This document shows positions 8,628 through 17,244 of a stretch of 64,000 bases of DNA, piece by piece. The DNA is taken from positions 62,001-126,000 of the forward strand of contig NZ_BOOR01000027.1 of the NCBI RefSeq assembly GCF_016863335.1. The letters are read 5' to 3'. A program made the position numbers and the translations under genes. A model generated the notes under the pieces. That model was not told the DNA's origin and searched no databases. It saw only the letters and a list, made by a program, of their open reading frames with translations. How positions within the stretch are numbered: position 1 is the stretch's first letter; every line of letters begins with the position of its first letter. Origin of the DNA: Planotetraspora thailandica. Lineage in GTDB: Bacteria > Actinomycetota > Actinomycetes > Streptosporangiales > Streptosporangiaceae.

Positions 8628-10847
8628 GTGATCGCACTGAGCATCCGGGAGACGTCGCCGAGCCCTACCGATGAGTTCGCGACGTCCGGTCCGTACGGGC
8701 ATGGGCGGCTCGGTGAGTCCTCACGTGACGCCGTGGTTCCCGGCGCGGCTGATCAGGCGGACGGGTCGTCCACAGCCGACGGGGCGAGACGCTCGAGCCT
8801 CTTCCGTGGTGACATCGAAGGGCTCCGCGCGGTGGCCGTCGGGCTGGTGGTCCTGTATCACGCGGGTATCCCCTTCCTTCCCGGCGGATTCGCCGGCGTC
8901 GACGTGTTCTTCGTCATCTCGGGATTTCTGATCACCACCCAGCTCGTGTCCGAGGTGGACCGGGCGGGAACGATCTCGCTGGTGCGTTTCTACGCCAGGC
9001 GAGCCAAGCGTCTCCTGCCGGCCGCGGGCGTCGTCCTTCTCGTGACCGCCGTGCTCACGCGCCTGCTCATCCCGTCGACGCGATGGAAAGAGATCGGCGG
9101 GGACATCGCCGGTTCGGCTCTTTATGCGGTGAACTGGCGTTTCGCCGACCGAGCGGTCGATTATCTGGCCGAGGACTCCCAGCCTTCGCCGGTCCAGCAC
9201 TTCTGGTCGCTGGCGGTCGAGGAGCAGTTCTACCTGGTGTGGCCGCTGTTGATCCTTGCCGGCGTCGTCGTGGCCAAGCTGATCCGCTCGCTGCCGAAGC
9301 CGACGCTCTGGGCCTGCCTGGCTCTGGTGATCATCCCGTCCTTCGCGTGGTCGCTGAGCGAGACGGTGAACGTGCCGGCCCGTGCGTTCTTCGAGACGAC
9401 TACGCGCATGTGGGAGCTGGGAATCGGCGCGGCGGTGGCCCTGGCCGCCGGCGCGTTCACCCGGCTGCCACGCGCCCTGGCCATCGGCGTCGGCTGGGGC
9501 GGCCTGGCCGCCATCGCCGCGGCCGGGCTGCTGGTCACCGCGGACACCCCGTGGCCCGGCTATGCCGCCGCCCTGCCGGCGATCGGCGCCGCGGCGGTCA
9601 TCGCGGCCGGATTCGCGGTGACCGGGGGAGGGCCGGCGTCGATCCTCGGCCTGCGGCCGTTTCGATGGGTCGGCGGCCTGTCGTACTCGCTCTACCTGTG
9701 GCACTGGCCGCTCCTTGTGGTGGCGACCGCCTACCTGGGCGGGTTGTCGGTGGCGCGCGGCCTGATCGTGGCCGCCGTCTCGGTCGTCCCCGCCTGGCTG
9801 AGCGCCCGTTTCGTGGAGAACCCCCTCCGGCATTCCGCGGCCGTCTCGCGCTCGGCGCGGCTCGCGCTCAGCGTCGGGGCCAACTTCACGCTCCTGGGCG
9901 TGGCGGCAGGCCTCGTCCTGGTGCTCGGGGTCGCGAGCACGCAGGGCCCCGCCGGTTCCACGCAACACGGTGTCGCGCTCGGTGCGGCGGTTCTGGGTGA
10001 CGAGCCCCGCAACGATGCGGCCGGCGCCGTGGTCGATCACGTCGCGTGGATGACCCCCACTCCCGCCCAGGCGACGGCCGACGTCCCAGAGGCGTACGCC
10101 GCCGGGTGCCAGCAAGGCACGGAGAAGGCCGAGGTCGTCACCTGCCAATACGGCGACAAGAACGGGAAGGTCACCGTCGCGGTCGTCGGCGACTCCAAGA
10201 TGGTCCAGTGGATGCCGGCGCTGCAGCCGCTGGCCGAGCAGAACGGCTGGCGGGTGGTCACCTACTTCAAGGCCGCCTGCGCCTTCTCCCTGGCGACGAC
10301 CATTTACAACGGCGAGCCGTACGAGTCGTGCCGGCAGTGGAACGGCGAGGTGCTCCGCCGGCTGAAAGCGGACCCGCCGGACTTCATGATCACCTCGCAG
10401 GGGCAGGGCAAGGGACGTGACGCCGGAGGGGGTGTGACGACGAAGGCCATGGCCATCGGCCTGCGGGCCGTCTGGTCCGAGCTCACGTCACTGAAGACGA
10501 AGATCGTGGTGGTGGCCGACAACGCGCCCCCCGGCATGAACGTCTACGAGTGCGTCGAGAAGAACCCGGAGAAGTTGTCGGCCTGCTCGTTCGACCGCGG
10601 GCACTACGCCGCCGGCGCGGCGCCCGCCCAGCACGCGGCGGTCAAGGGCCAGGCGAACGTGCGGATCGTCGATCTCTTCGACGCGATCTGCCCCGCGGAC
10701 CGGTGCGCACCCGTGATCGGCAATGTGCTCGTCTACCGCCAGGGCTCGCACATCACGGCGACGTACGCCAAATCGCTGACTCCGCGGCTCGCCTCCGGCC
10801 TGTCCAAGGCGCGCCTTCCCGCCAAATACGCCGGCGGGGCGAACTGA
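8628..10847 (+). CDS. OafA/YrhL-type membrane acyltransferase with SGNH domain
   Basis: A two-domain O-acyltransferase. The N-terminal acyltransferase-3 domain begins at RGDIEGLRAVAV and has about ten membrane segments, with GVDVFFVISGF and FWSLAVEEQFYLVWP as family motifs. A C-terminal SGNH hydrolase-like domain lies outside the membrane: nucleophile motif VVGDSKMVQW, catalytic His in GSHITATYAKS near the end. Such proteins acetylate surface polysaccharides or peptidoglycan. The start is uncertain. I chose the GTG at 8628 because codon third positions become GC-rich there, although an ATG at 8544 has a better GAGG motif. Confidence 0.85.
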   Translation: MIALSIRETSPSPTDEFATSGPYGHGRLGESSRDAVVPGAADQADGSSTADGARRSSLFRGDIEGLRAVAVGLVVLYHAGIPFLPGGFAGVDVFFVISGFLITTQLVSEVDRAGTISLVRFYARRAKRLLPAAGVVLLVTAVLTRLLIPSTRWKEIGGDIAGSALYAVNWRFADRAVDYLAEDSQPSPVQHFWSLAVEEQFYLVWPLLILAGVVVAKLIRSLPKPTLWACLALVIIPSFAWSLSETVNVPARAFFETTTRMWELGIGAAVALAAGAFTRLPRALAIGVGWGGLAAIAAAGLLVTADTPWPGYAAALPAIGAAAVIAAGFAVTGGGPASILGLRPFRWVGGLSYSLYLWHWPLLVVATAYLGGLSVARGLIVAAVSVVPAWLSARFVENPLRHSAAVSRSARLALSVGANFTLLGVAAGLVLVLGVASTQGPAGSTQHGVALGAAVLGDEPRNDAAGAVVDHVAWMTPTPAQATADVPEAYAAGCQQGTEKAEVVTCQYGDKNGKVTVAVVGDSKMVQWMPALQPLAEQNGWRVVTYFKAACAFSLATTIYNGEPYESCRQWNGEVLRRLKADPPDFMITSQGQGKGRDAGGGVTTKAMAIGLRAVWSELTSLKTKIVVVADNAPPGMNVYECVEKNPEKLSACSFDRGHYAAGAAPAQHAAVKGQANVRIVDLFDAICPADRCAPVIGNVLVYRQGSHITATYAKSLTPRLASGLSKARLPAKYAGGAN

Positions 10848-10860
10848 CGGAACGGGCTCC

Positions 10861-11874
10861 CTACCCGAGGACCAGGTCGCGGACGGCCTTCAACGTGGGT
10901 TCGTCGCGGGGGCCCATGACGAGGAGGCTGGTGACGGGGCTCTTGCGCCACAGCTCGAGCCTTTCGCGGATGCGGCCGATCGGCCCGACGAGGGAGATGC
11001 CGTCGGCGAGCTCGTCGGGGATCGCGTCGAAGGCCTCGTCCCTGCGCCCGGCGAGGTAAAGCGCCTGGATGCGCTCAGCCGCCTCCGCATAGCCCATGCG
11101 GCCGACGATGTCGGCGTGGAAGTTGCGGGCTCTGGCCCCCATGCCGCCGATGTAGAGCGTGAGCATCATCTTGACGCCGTTCAGCGCCGCCCGTACGTCG
11201 TCGGTGACGATCACGGTCACCATGGCGGCGACGTCGAAGTCGGGCCCCGCCCCGGCCAGCGCCTGGCCGTACATCGTCTCGATCTTCTCGGGGAAGACGA
11301 ACAGCGGGAGCCAGCCCTGCGCGACCTCGGCGGCGAGCGCGACGTTCTTCGGGCCTTCCGCGCCGAGGTAGACGGGAATGTCGTCCCTGAGTGGATGTGT
11401 GATGAGCTTGAGCGGCTTGCCGAGCCCGCCGGGCAGGGGAAGCGGGTAGTGCGGGCCGGGGGCGGTCACCGGCTCCTCCCTGCGCCACACCTTCCGCATG
11501 ATCTCGACGTATTCGCGGGTTCTGGCCAGGGGCCGTGCGAACGGCTGGCCGTACCACCCTTCGACCACCTGGGGGCCGGACGCGCCGACGCCGAGAAGCA
11601 GGCGGCCGCCCGTGAGGTGGTCGAGCGTCATGGCGGTCATCGCGGTGGTGACCGGGGGGCGCGCGGACAGCTGGGCGACGCTGGTTCCGAGTTTGATCCT
11701 GCTGGTGCGTGCGCCGTACCAGGCGAGCGGGGTGAAGGCGTCGCTTCCGTACGCCTCGGCCGTCCACACCGAGTCGTACCCGAGCCGTTCCGCCGCCTGC
11801 ACCAGCTCGGTCGCGTCGTCGGCGCCGCGCTGCCAGTATCCGAGGTTCAGTCCCAGCCGGAGGTCGTCAGCCAC
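10861..11874 (-). CDS. LLM-class F420-dependent oxidoreductase
   Basis: A 337-aa flavin/F420 oxidoreductase of the luciferase-like monooxygenase fold. Typical elements are SVWTAEAYGSDAFTPLAW (residues about 35-52), TMTLDHLTGGRLLLGVG, and a C-terminal segment with the EAAERIQ and LVGPIGRIRERL motifs. Substrate is unknown. The GTG start lies 19 nt after the stop of the FadR-type regulator and both are read in the same direction, so they may be co-transcribed. The GGAGG motif almost touches the GTG, an unusually short spacing. It ends 13 nt from the convergent acyltransferase. Confidence 0.87.
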   Translation of the reverse strand: MADDLRLGLNLGYWQRGADDATELVQAAERLGYDSVWTAEAYGSDAFTPLAWYGARTSRIKLGTSVAQLSARPPVTTAMTAMTLDHLTGGRLLLGVGASGPQVVEGWYGQPFARPLARTREYVEIMRKVWRREEPVTAPGPHYPLPLPGGLGKPLKLITHPLRDDIPVYLGAEGPKNVALAAEVAQGWLPLFVFPEKIETMYGQALAGAGPDFDVAAMVTVIVTDDVRAALNGVKMMLTLYIGGMGARARNFHADIVGRMGYAEAAERIQALYLAGRRDEAFDAIPDELADGISLVGPIGRIRERLELWRKSPVTSLLVMGPRDEPTLKAVRDLVLG

Positions 11875-11893
11875 CCTCCAAGTAGAACACGTT

Positions 11894-12595
11894 CTAGCTT
11901 TCGGTGCCAGGCGGGTACGCGCGAGCCAGGTGGACGGCGATCGCGGCCACTGCCGCGTCGGCGTCGCCGTCCGCGATCGCCCGATGGATCCGCCGGTGGT
12001 CGGCCTGGAGGTCCCCGGTGTCGCCCGCCCGCGCGACGGCGGCGACGGCGAAGTGCCGTACGGCGTCGCGCAACGCCTGCGTGAACGCCGAGGTGAGCCG
12101 GTTGCCGGACGCCTCCACGATGGCGGAGTGGAAGACGACGTCGTGCTCGACGAACTCCTCGGGCCCGGCCGCCGTGTCCATCGCCGCCAGGGCGCGCTCC
12201 ATGGTGTCGAGCGCCATGCCTGAACGGGCCGCACGCTGCGCCGACCACTGTTCGATCATGAGCCGGGCGTCGACCACCTCCCGCATCGACAACGTGGCGA
12301 TCCCGAGGTGCAGGCGCAGCAGCCCGCCGAGCGCGTCGGCGGGCCGCGAGGTCAGTACGGCTCCCGCGTCCGGGCCCCGGCCCACCTGGGACGACACGAC
12401 GCCCAGGCTCTCCAGCACGCGTATGGCCTCCCGCACCGACGAGCGGCTGACCTGGAGTTGCTCGGCGAGCTGGCGTTCGCCCGGCAGCCGGTCGCCCACG
12501 GTCAGGCCGTCGGCCGCGATGCGCTCCTCGATGCGGGCCAGCACTCCTTCGAAGGCGCGCACGCGGCCCGCCCGTCCGCTTCCGGCGTCAGCCAT
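11894..12595 (-). CDS. FadR-type GntR regulator (LutR/LldR-like)
   Basis: A 233-aa one-component repressor. The winged-helix domain includes ERQLAEQLQVSRSSVREAIR at residues about 40-60. A C-terminal FCD ligand-binding domain contains the metal-binding histidines around EFVEHDVVFHSAIVEASGN and LQADHRRIHRA. It is divergent from lutABC with two palindromic operators between them, so it probably represses that operon and responds to lactate or a related hydroxyacid, as LldR/LutR proteins do. I chose the ATG at 12595 with GAGG 5 nt upstream; the frame is open further upstream but that part would cross the operators. Confidence 0.88.
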   Translation of the reverse strand: MADAGSGRAGRVRAFEGVLARIEERIAADGLTVGDRLPGERQLAEQLQVSRSSVREAIRVLESLGVVSSQVGRGPDAGAVLTSRPADALGGLLRLHLGIATLSMREVVDARLMIEQWSAQRAARSGMALDTMERALAAMDTAAGPEEFVEHDVVFHSAIVEASGNRLTSAFTQALRDAVRHFAVAAVARAGDTGDLQADHRRIHRAIADGDADAAVAAIAVHLARAYPPGTES

Positions 12596-12638
12596 CGGGC
12601 CTCCCTCGTCTGTCGTGGTGCCATCGGGATAATCTCGG

Positions 12639-12666
12639 TATGGTCTGACCATATTTGGTACGACCA
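12639..12666. promoter_or_regulatory. paired FadR/LldR-type operators
   Basis: Two palindromes of the form TGGT-N3-ACCA lie side by side: TGGTCTGACCA at 12641-12651 and TGGTACGACCA at 12656-12666, 15 bp centre to centre. Both fit the TNGTNNNACNA core recognised by FadR-subfamily GntR regulators. They sit between the divergent regulator gene and lutA, ending 17 bp before the lutA start, so bound regulator should block lutABC transcription. Confidence 0.8.
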
Positions 12667-12683
12667 TACACGCAGGAGGACAC

Positions 12684-13424
12684 GTGCGGGTCGCCCTGTT
12701 CATCACCTGTGTCAACGACACACTCTTCCCGGGCACGGGCAAGGCGGTCGTGACGTTGCTGCGCAGGCTCGGCGTCGACGTCGACTTCCCCGAGGCGCAG
12801 ACCTGTTGCGGGCAGATGCACCTCAACACCGGCTACCGCGACGAGGGCGTACGGCTGGCCCGCCGGTTCGTGGACGTCTTCGCCGGCTACGACGCCGTCG
12901 TGGTGCCCTCGGGCTCGTGCGGCGCGATGGTGCGCGAGCACTACCCCCGGCTGGCCGAGGAAGGCGGGTTCGCGGCGGCGGTGGCCGAGACGGTGCCCAA
13001 GGTCTACGACCTGTCGGAGTTCCTGATCGACGTGCTCGGCGTGACCGACGTGGGGGCCCACTTCCCGCACAAGGTCACCTATCACCCGACCTGTCACTCG
13101 CTGCGCGGCCTTCACCTGGGTGACCGGCCGGCGCGGCTGCTCCAGGAGGTCAAGGGCCTGGAGCTCGTCCCACTGCCGGCCGCGGAGCAATGTTGCGGTT
13201 TCGGCGGCACCTTTGCCGTGAAAAATCCGGATATCTCGGCTGCCATGTGTGGCGACAAGGTGCGCAACATCCTGGACACCGGCGCCGAGGTCCTCTGCGC
13301 CGCGGACAACTCCTGCCTCATGCACATCGGCGGCACGCTGAGCCGCCAGAAGGCCGGGGTGAGGGTCATGCATCTCGCCGAGATCCTGGCCTCCACCGAG
13401 CCCGAACACGGGGAGTCGCGATGA
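12684..13424 (+). CDS. lutA: LutA/LldE family (Fe-S)-binding lactate utilisation protein
   Basis: A 246-aa protein with two cysteine-rich CCG modules: ETCCGQMHLNTGYRDEG motif near residue 40 and HPTCHSLR plus EQCCGFGGTFAVKNPDIS at residues about 137-185. These bind an iron-sulfur cofactor. It is the first subunit of the LutABC lactate-oxidising system, which converts L-lactate to pyruvate. The GTG start has AGGAGG 4 nt upstream. Its stop overlaps the lutB start (ATGA), so translation is probably coupled. Confidence 0.92.
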   Translation: MRVALFITCVNDTLFPGTGKAVVTLLRRLGVDVDFPEAQTCCGQMHLNTGYRDEGVRLARRFVDVFAGYDAVVVPSGSCGAMVREHYPRLAEEGGFAAAVAETVPKVYDLSEFLIDVLGVTDVGAHFPHKVTYHPTCHSLRGLHLGDRPARLLQEVKGLELVPLPAAEQCCGFGGTFAVKNPDISAAMCGDKVRNILDTGAEVLCAADNSCLMHIGGTLSRQKAGVRVMHLAEILASTEPEHGESR

Positions 13425-14863
13425 CCAGCACCTTCCTCGGCATGCCGGGGACCGTCTCGATGATGGGCTACTCCGGCAAGGAGGGTTTCCCCGACAACGC
13501 CGCGAAAGCCGTACGGAACTCCCAGCTGAGGTTCAACCTGCGCAAGGCGACCGGCACGATCCGGGAGCGGCGGGCGAGCGTCGTGGCGGAACTGCCCGAC
13601 TGGCAGGGGCTGCGGCAGGCGGGCAAGGCGATCAAGGACCACACCCTGCGCGACCTCGACGCCTACCTCGTCCAGCTCGAGGAGGCCGTCACCGAGGCCG
13701 GCGGGCACGTGCACTGGGCCCGCGACGCCGCGGAGGCCAACCGCATCGTCACCGGCCTGGTGAAGGCGACGGGGGAGACGCAGGTCGTCAAGGTCAAGTC
13801 GATGGCCACCCAGGAGATCGGGCTCAACGAGGCCCTGCACGACGCGGGCATCACCGCGTACGAGACCGACCTCGCCGAGCTGATCGTGCAACTCGGCGAC
13901 GACTGGCCGTCGCACATCCTCGTCCCCGCCATCCACAGGAACCGCTCGGAGATCCGCGAGATCTTCGTGCGCCACATGGCCGAGTGGGGCCGCCCCGCGC
14001 CGGAGACCCTGACCGACGACCCGGCCGCGCTGGCCGAGGCCGCACGGCTCCACCTGCGCGAACGCTTCCTGTCCACCAAGGTGGCGATCTCGGGCGCCAA
14101 CTTCATGATCGCGGAGACCGGGACGCTCGTCGTGCTGGAGTCGGAGGGCAACGGCCGGATGTGCCTGACGCTCCCCGAAACCCTGATCAGCGTGGTGGGC
14201 ATCGAGAAGCTGCTGCCGACCTGGCGTGACCTGGAGGTGTTCCTCCAGCTGCTGCCGAGGAGCTCGACCGGCGAGCGCATGAACCCCTACACGTCCATGT
14301 GGACCGGGGCGACGGAGGGCCAGGAGTTCCATCTCGTCCTCCTCGACAACGGGCGCACCGACGTACTCGCCGACAAGGTGGGACGCCAGGCGCTGCGCTG
14401 CATCCGCTGCTCGGCCTGCCTCAACGTCTGCCCGGTCTACGAGCGGGCGGGCGGCCACGCGTACGGCTCGGTCTATCCGGGGCCGATCGGCGCGATCCTG
14501 ACCCCGCAGCTGCGCGGGATGGGCACCGAGCTGGACCGTTCGCTGCCGTTCGCGAGCTCGCTGTGCGGCGCGTGCTACGAGGTCTGCCCGGTGGCGATCG
14601 ACATCCCCACCGTCCTGGTCGAGCTGCGCGCCCGCGCCCGCCACGGGGTCGCGGAGCGGGCCGGCATGGCCGCCGCCGGCTGGGTCTTCAAACGGTCGGG
14701 ACGGCTGGCCCGTGCGCAGAGGATGGGCGGCCGGATGCGCAGACTCGTCCCCAAACGCCTGCCCGGGCCGCTCGGCGGATGGACCGACACCCGCGACGTC
14801 CCCGCCATCCCGAAGGAGTCGTTCCGCGACTGGTGGACCCGCACGGACGGAGGCAACCGATGA
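13421..14863 (+). CDS. lutB: LutB iron-sulfur lactate utilisation protein
   Basis: A 480-aa protein with an N-terminal LUD domain (ISGANFMIAETGTLVV at about residue 223) and a C-terminal ferredoxin-like part with two 4Fe-4S motifs: CIRCSACLNVCP (about 326-337) and CGACYEVCPVAIDIP (about 384-398). It is the electron-transfer subunit of LutABC. Its ATG overlaps the lutA stop, and its TGA overlaps the lutC ATG, so all three genes form one translationally linked unit. Length agrees with the family. Confidence 0.93.
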   Translation: MTSTFLGMPGTVSMMGYSGKEGFPDNAAKAVRNSQLRFNLRKATGTIRERRASVVAELPDWQGLRQAGKAIKDHTLRDLDAYLVQLEEAVTEAGGHVHWARDAAEANRIVTGLVKATGETQVVKVKSMATQEIGLNEALHDAGITAYETDLAELIVQLGDDWPSHILVPAIHRNRSEIREIFVRHMAEWGRPAPETLTDDPAALAEAARLHLRERFLSTKVAISGANFMIAETGTLVVLESEGNGRMCLTLPETLISVVGIEKLLPTWRDLEVFLQLLPRSSTGERMNPYTSMWTGATEGQEFHLVLLDNGRTDVLADKVGRQALRCIRCSACLNVCPVYERAGGHAYGSVYPGPIGAILTPQLRGMGTELDRSLPFASSLCGACYEVCPVAIDIPTVLVELRARARHGVAERAGMAAAGWVFKRSGRLARAQRMGGRMRRLVPKRLPGPLGGWTDTRDVPAIPKESFRDWWTRTDGGNR

Positions 14864-15486
14864 ACGCCCGCGACGTGATCCTGGCCCGCGTGCGCGCGGC
14901 CACCGAGGGCGCGCCGCCCGTGGAGATCCCCCGCGACTACCGCGGACCGGCTCCCGCGTCCCAGACGGCGTCGCCCGAGCTCGCGGAGCTGGTCGCCGAC
15001 CGCATCCGCCACTACAAGGCCGACGTGCACGTCGTGGACGAGGCGGGGGTCGCGGCCGTCGTCGCCGAGGCGCTGGCCGGGCGCGGTGCGGGGCGGTTCG
15101 TCGTGCCCGAGGGCTTCCCCCGGGAATGGCTGCCGCCGGAGGGCTTCGAATGGGTCGGCGACGAGCCTGAGCTGACCGCGTCCGACCTCGACGCGGTCGA
15201 CGGCATCGTGACGACGTGCGCAGTCGCCGTCGCGGAGACCGGCACGATCGTGCTGGACGCCGGGCCGGGCCAGGGCCGCAGGGCGCTGACGCTCGTGCCC
15301 GACTTCCACCTGTGCGTCGTACGGCCCGAGCAGGTGGTGGCGGGGGTGCCGGACGCCGTCGCCCGGCTCGACCCCGCCAGGCCGCTGACGTGGATCAGCG
15401 GGCCGTCGGCGACCAGCGACATCGAGCTCAACCGCGTCGAGGGGGTGCACGGCCCCCGAACGCTCGTCGTGGTGCTCGTGCGCTGA
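14860..15486 (+). CDS. lutC: LutC family lactate utilisation protein
   Basis: A 208-aa LUD-domain protein, third subunit of LutABC. The conserved LUD segment reads TCAVAVAETGTIVLDAG, and RALTLVPDFHLCVV follows. The C-terminus is GPSATSDIELNRVEGVHGP, the family signature. It overlaps lutB by 4 nt and ends 4 nt before the convergent DUF2795 gene. Regulation should follow the FadR-type operators ahead of lutA. Confidence 0.92.
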   Translation: MNARDVILARVRAATEGAPPVEIPRDYRGPAPASQTASPELAELVADRIRHYKADVHVVDEAGVAAVVAEALAGRGAGRFVVPEGFPREWLPPEGFEWVGDEPELTASDLDAVDGIVTTCAVAVAETGTIVLDAGPGQGRRALTLVPDFHLCVVRPEQVVAGVPDAVARLDPARPLTWISGPSATSDIELNRVEGVHGPRTLVVVLVR

Positions 15487-15490
15487 CGCC

Positions 15491-15907
15491 TCACGGCCGG
15501 CGGCGCTCCACCCCCAGCCCGAGCGCTTCGGCGACCTGCCCGACGTTCTGATACCTCAGGTCGGGCAGGTCCCGTACGGCCCGCACCACCGCGTCGGGGG
15601 CGTTCTTGGCCTCGGCGTGTGCGAGGAGGTCACGGGAGTCGGCGGGGTAGTGCGCGTCGCTCAGCCATTTAGCGAGGTTGCTGCGGCGTTCGACGTCGGC
15701 CGGCGTGATCCCGAGGGCGGTGCCGGGCTCGTGTCCGGGAGGCCGCTTGCGGGGCGGCATGTCGTCGTCGGGGTCCCGGGACGGCTCGCGCTCGGTCCAC
15801 TCCTGGGCCCTGGTCGTTCCCGAGCCGCGCACGAGGCCTTGCGTCTCGTGCTTCTGCTCCTCGTCAAGCCGCGGGCCGTGCTTGGCGCTGCCCCGTTGCA
15901 TACTCAT
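15491..15907 (-). CDS. DUF2795 domain-containing protein
   Basis: A 138-aa hydrophilic protein. The first 65 residues are charged and probably disordered. The C-terminal 70 (from about RRSNLAKWLSDAHYPADSR) match DUF2795, a small helical domain found in actinobacteria and cyanobacteria; it continues to LPDLRYQNVGQVAEAL. Function is unknown. GGGAGG lies 8 nt before the ATG at 15907. Monocistronic and convergent with lutC. Confidence 0.8.
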   Translation of the reverse strand: MSMQRGSAKHGPRLDEEQKHETQGLVRGSGTTRAQEWTEREPSRDPDDDMPPRKRPPGHEPGTALGITPADVERRSNLAKWLSDAHYPADSRDLLAHAEAKNAPDAVVRAVRDLPDLRYQNVGQVAEALGLGVERRRP

Positions 15908-16042
15908 GACCGCACCTCCCGAATAGGGTCATGAGGTGCCTCGTACCCGGCCCGCCCGCCCCAAACCTGGGTATCGGCCTGTCGCGGGCCGTACGCGGCC
16001 CTTGACGGACGAAGGATCGGCATCTTCCCCTGGAGTGACGCT

Positions 16043-17119
16043 GTGTTCGACGAGCAGCTGACGATCAGAACCGAGCGGCTGGTGTTGCGGCCGTTCGCGC
16101 CCTCGGACGCCGTGATGGTGCGGTCGGTCATCGACGAGGGCGCGCATTCCACCGCGCTGCCGCCGGGCGCCCCCGGCCACGTGGTGGGCATACCGCAGTG
16201 GCTCGCCCAGGGTGTGCACGAGCTGTGGCGCTCCGGCCAGGGCATCCACCTGGCCATGGAGGCCCACAGGACGATCGTCGGCGCGATCAGCCTGTTCAAG
16301 ACGCAGTGGGGTGCGGGCACCTCCGAGGTCGGCTACGGCGTCCACCCCGCCCACCGCGGCCGCGGGTACGCGACCGAGGCGGTGAGGGGCCTGACGTCCT
16401 CCCTGCTGCGCCCTGGCGCGCTGCGCCGCATCGAACTGCGGGCCAACGCCGACAACGTCGCCTCCATCCGGGTGGCGGAGAAGGCCGGGTTCACCCGTGA
16501 GGGGCTGCTGCGCGGCGGCGGGTTCGAAGACGACGGCCCCCACGACCTGGTGATCTTCGGCATGCTCCGGGGCGACTCCCAGGTGGAGCGCAGGCTGGAG
16601 AGCGACCGGCTCCTGCTGCGCCCGTTCGTCAAACGGGACGCCTTCGACCTGCTGGCCGCGGTCAAGGACGATCCCGAGATCGGCCGCTGGATGCCGTGGG
16701 CCGCGGGGTTCACCCTGGAGCAGGCGCTCGACTGGTGCACCCGGGTGGCCCATGTGGGCGGCGCCGCCGTGGGAGGAAATTACGCGATCGAGCCCCGCGA
16801 GGGCGGGCGTCTGGCCGGGGCCGTCGGCGTGCAGCGCGAGGACCACGAACGCGGCGACGTCGAGATCGGCTACTGGATCTCGCCCTGGGCCCGCCGTCAG
16901 GGCTATGCCGTGGAGGCCACCAAGACCGTCACCGGTTTCCTTTTCGACGCGGGATTCGAGCGGGTGCATCTGCTGGTCGCGACGGGAAATCACGCCAGTC
17001 AGGCGGTCGCCAGAAGGGCGGGATTCATCGAGGAGGGCATCTTGCGCAAAGCCCTCCGGGTGAGCGGCGGGCGTGCCGATGCCGTACTGTTCAGTGTGCT
17101 CAAAGGTGAATTTTGGTGA
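16043..17119 (+). CDS. tandem GNAT acetyltransferase (RimJ/RimL type)
   Basis: A 358-aa protein made of two consecutive GNAT domains. The first (1-180) starts LTIRTERLVLRPFAPSDA and has the acetyl-CoA loop HPAHRGRGYATEAV. The second (180-358) restarts with ESDRLLLRPFVKRD and has the loop SPWARRQGYAVEATK. Each half has the usual length of a single RimJ/RimL enzyme, so this is a duplication and fusion. Such enzymes acetylate protein N-termini or small amines. The substrate cannot be read from sequence. Start is GTG with GGAG about 9 nt upstream. Confidence 0.87.
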   Translation: MFDEQLTIRTERLVLRPFAPSDAVMVRSVIDEGAHSTALPPGAPGHVVGIPQWLAQGVHELWRSGQGIHLAMEAHRTIVGAISLFKTQWGAGTSEVGYGVHPAHRGRGYATEAVRGLTSSLLRPGALRRIELRANADNVASIRVAEKAGFTREGLLRGGGFEDDGPHDLVIFGMLRGDSQVERRLESDRLLLRPFVKRDAFDLLAAVKDDPEIGRWMPWAAGFTLEQALDWCTRVAHVGGAAVGGNYAIEPREGGRLAGAVGVQREDHERGDVEIGYWISPWARRQGYAVEATKTVTGFLFDAGFERVHLLVATGNHASQAVARRAGFIEEGILRKALRVSGGRADAVLFSVLKGEFW

Positions 17120-17244
17120 TAAAAGGTAAAAATTCCCCCGGCCACCTGGGCTGATCGGTCAAGGGGCGCCCATGATTGGGCCCCGAGGGTTATCCTCACG
17201 AGCCGGATCACGTCTCCGCAGGTCAAGGCATGGGAGATCAGTAC

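Noticed and set aside
13190-13420. Longer start for lutB
   Set aside because: The frame is open upstream but lies inside lutA; the ATG at 13421 overlaps the lutA stop and matches the family start.
17120-17244. Possible cobalamin riboswitch before the CbiX-like gene
   Set aside because: The gap is only 125 bp, and I cannot find a B12-box-like core. A GGGGC/GCCCC-type hairpin is present but not specific.
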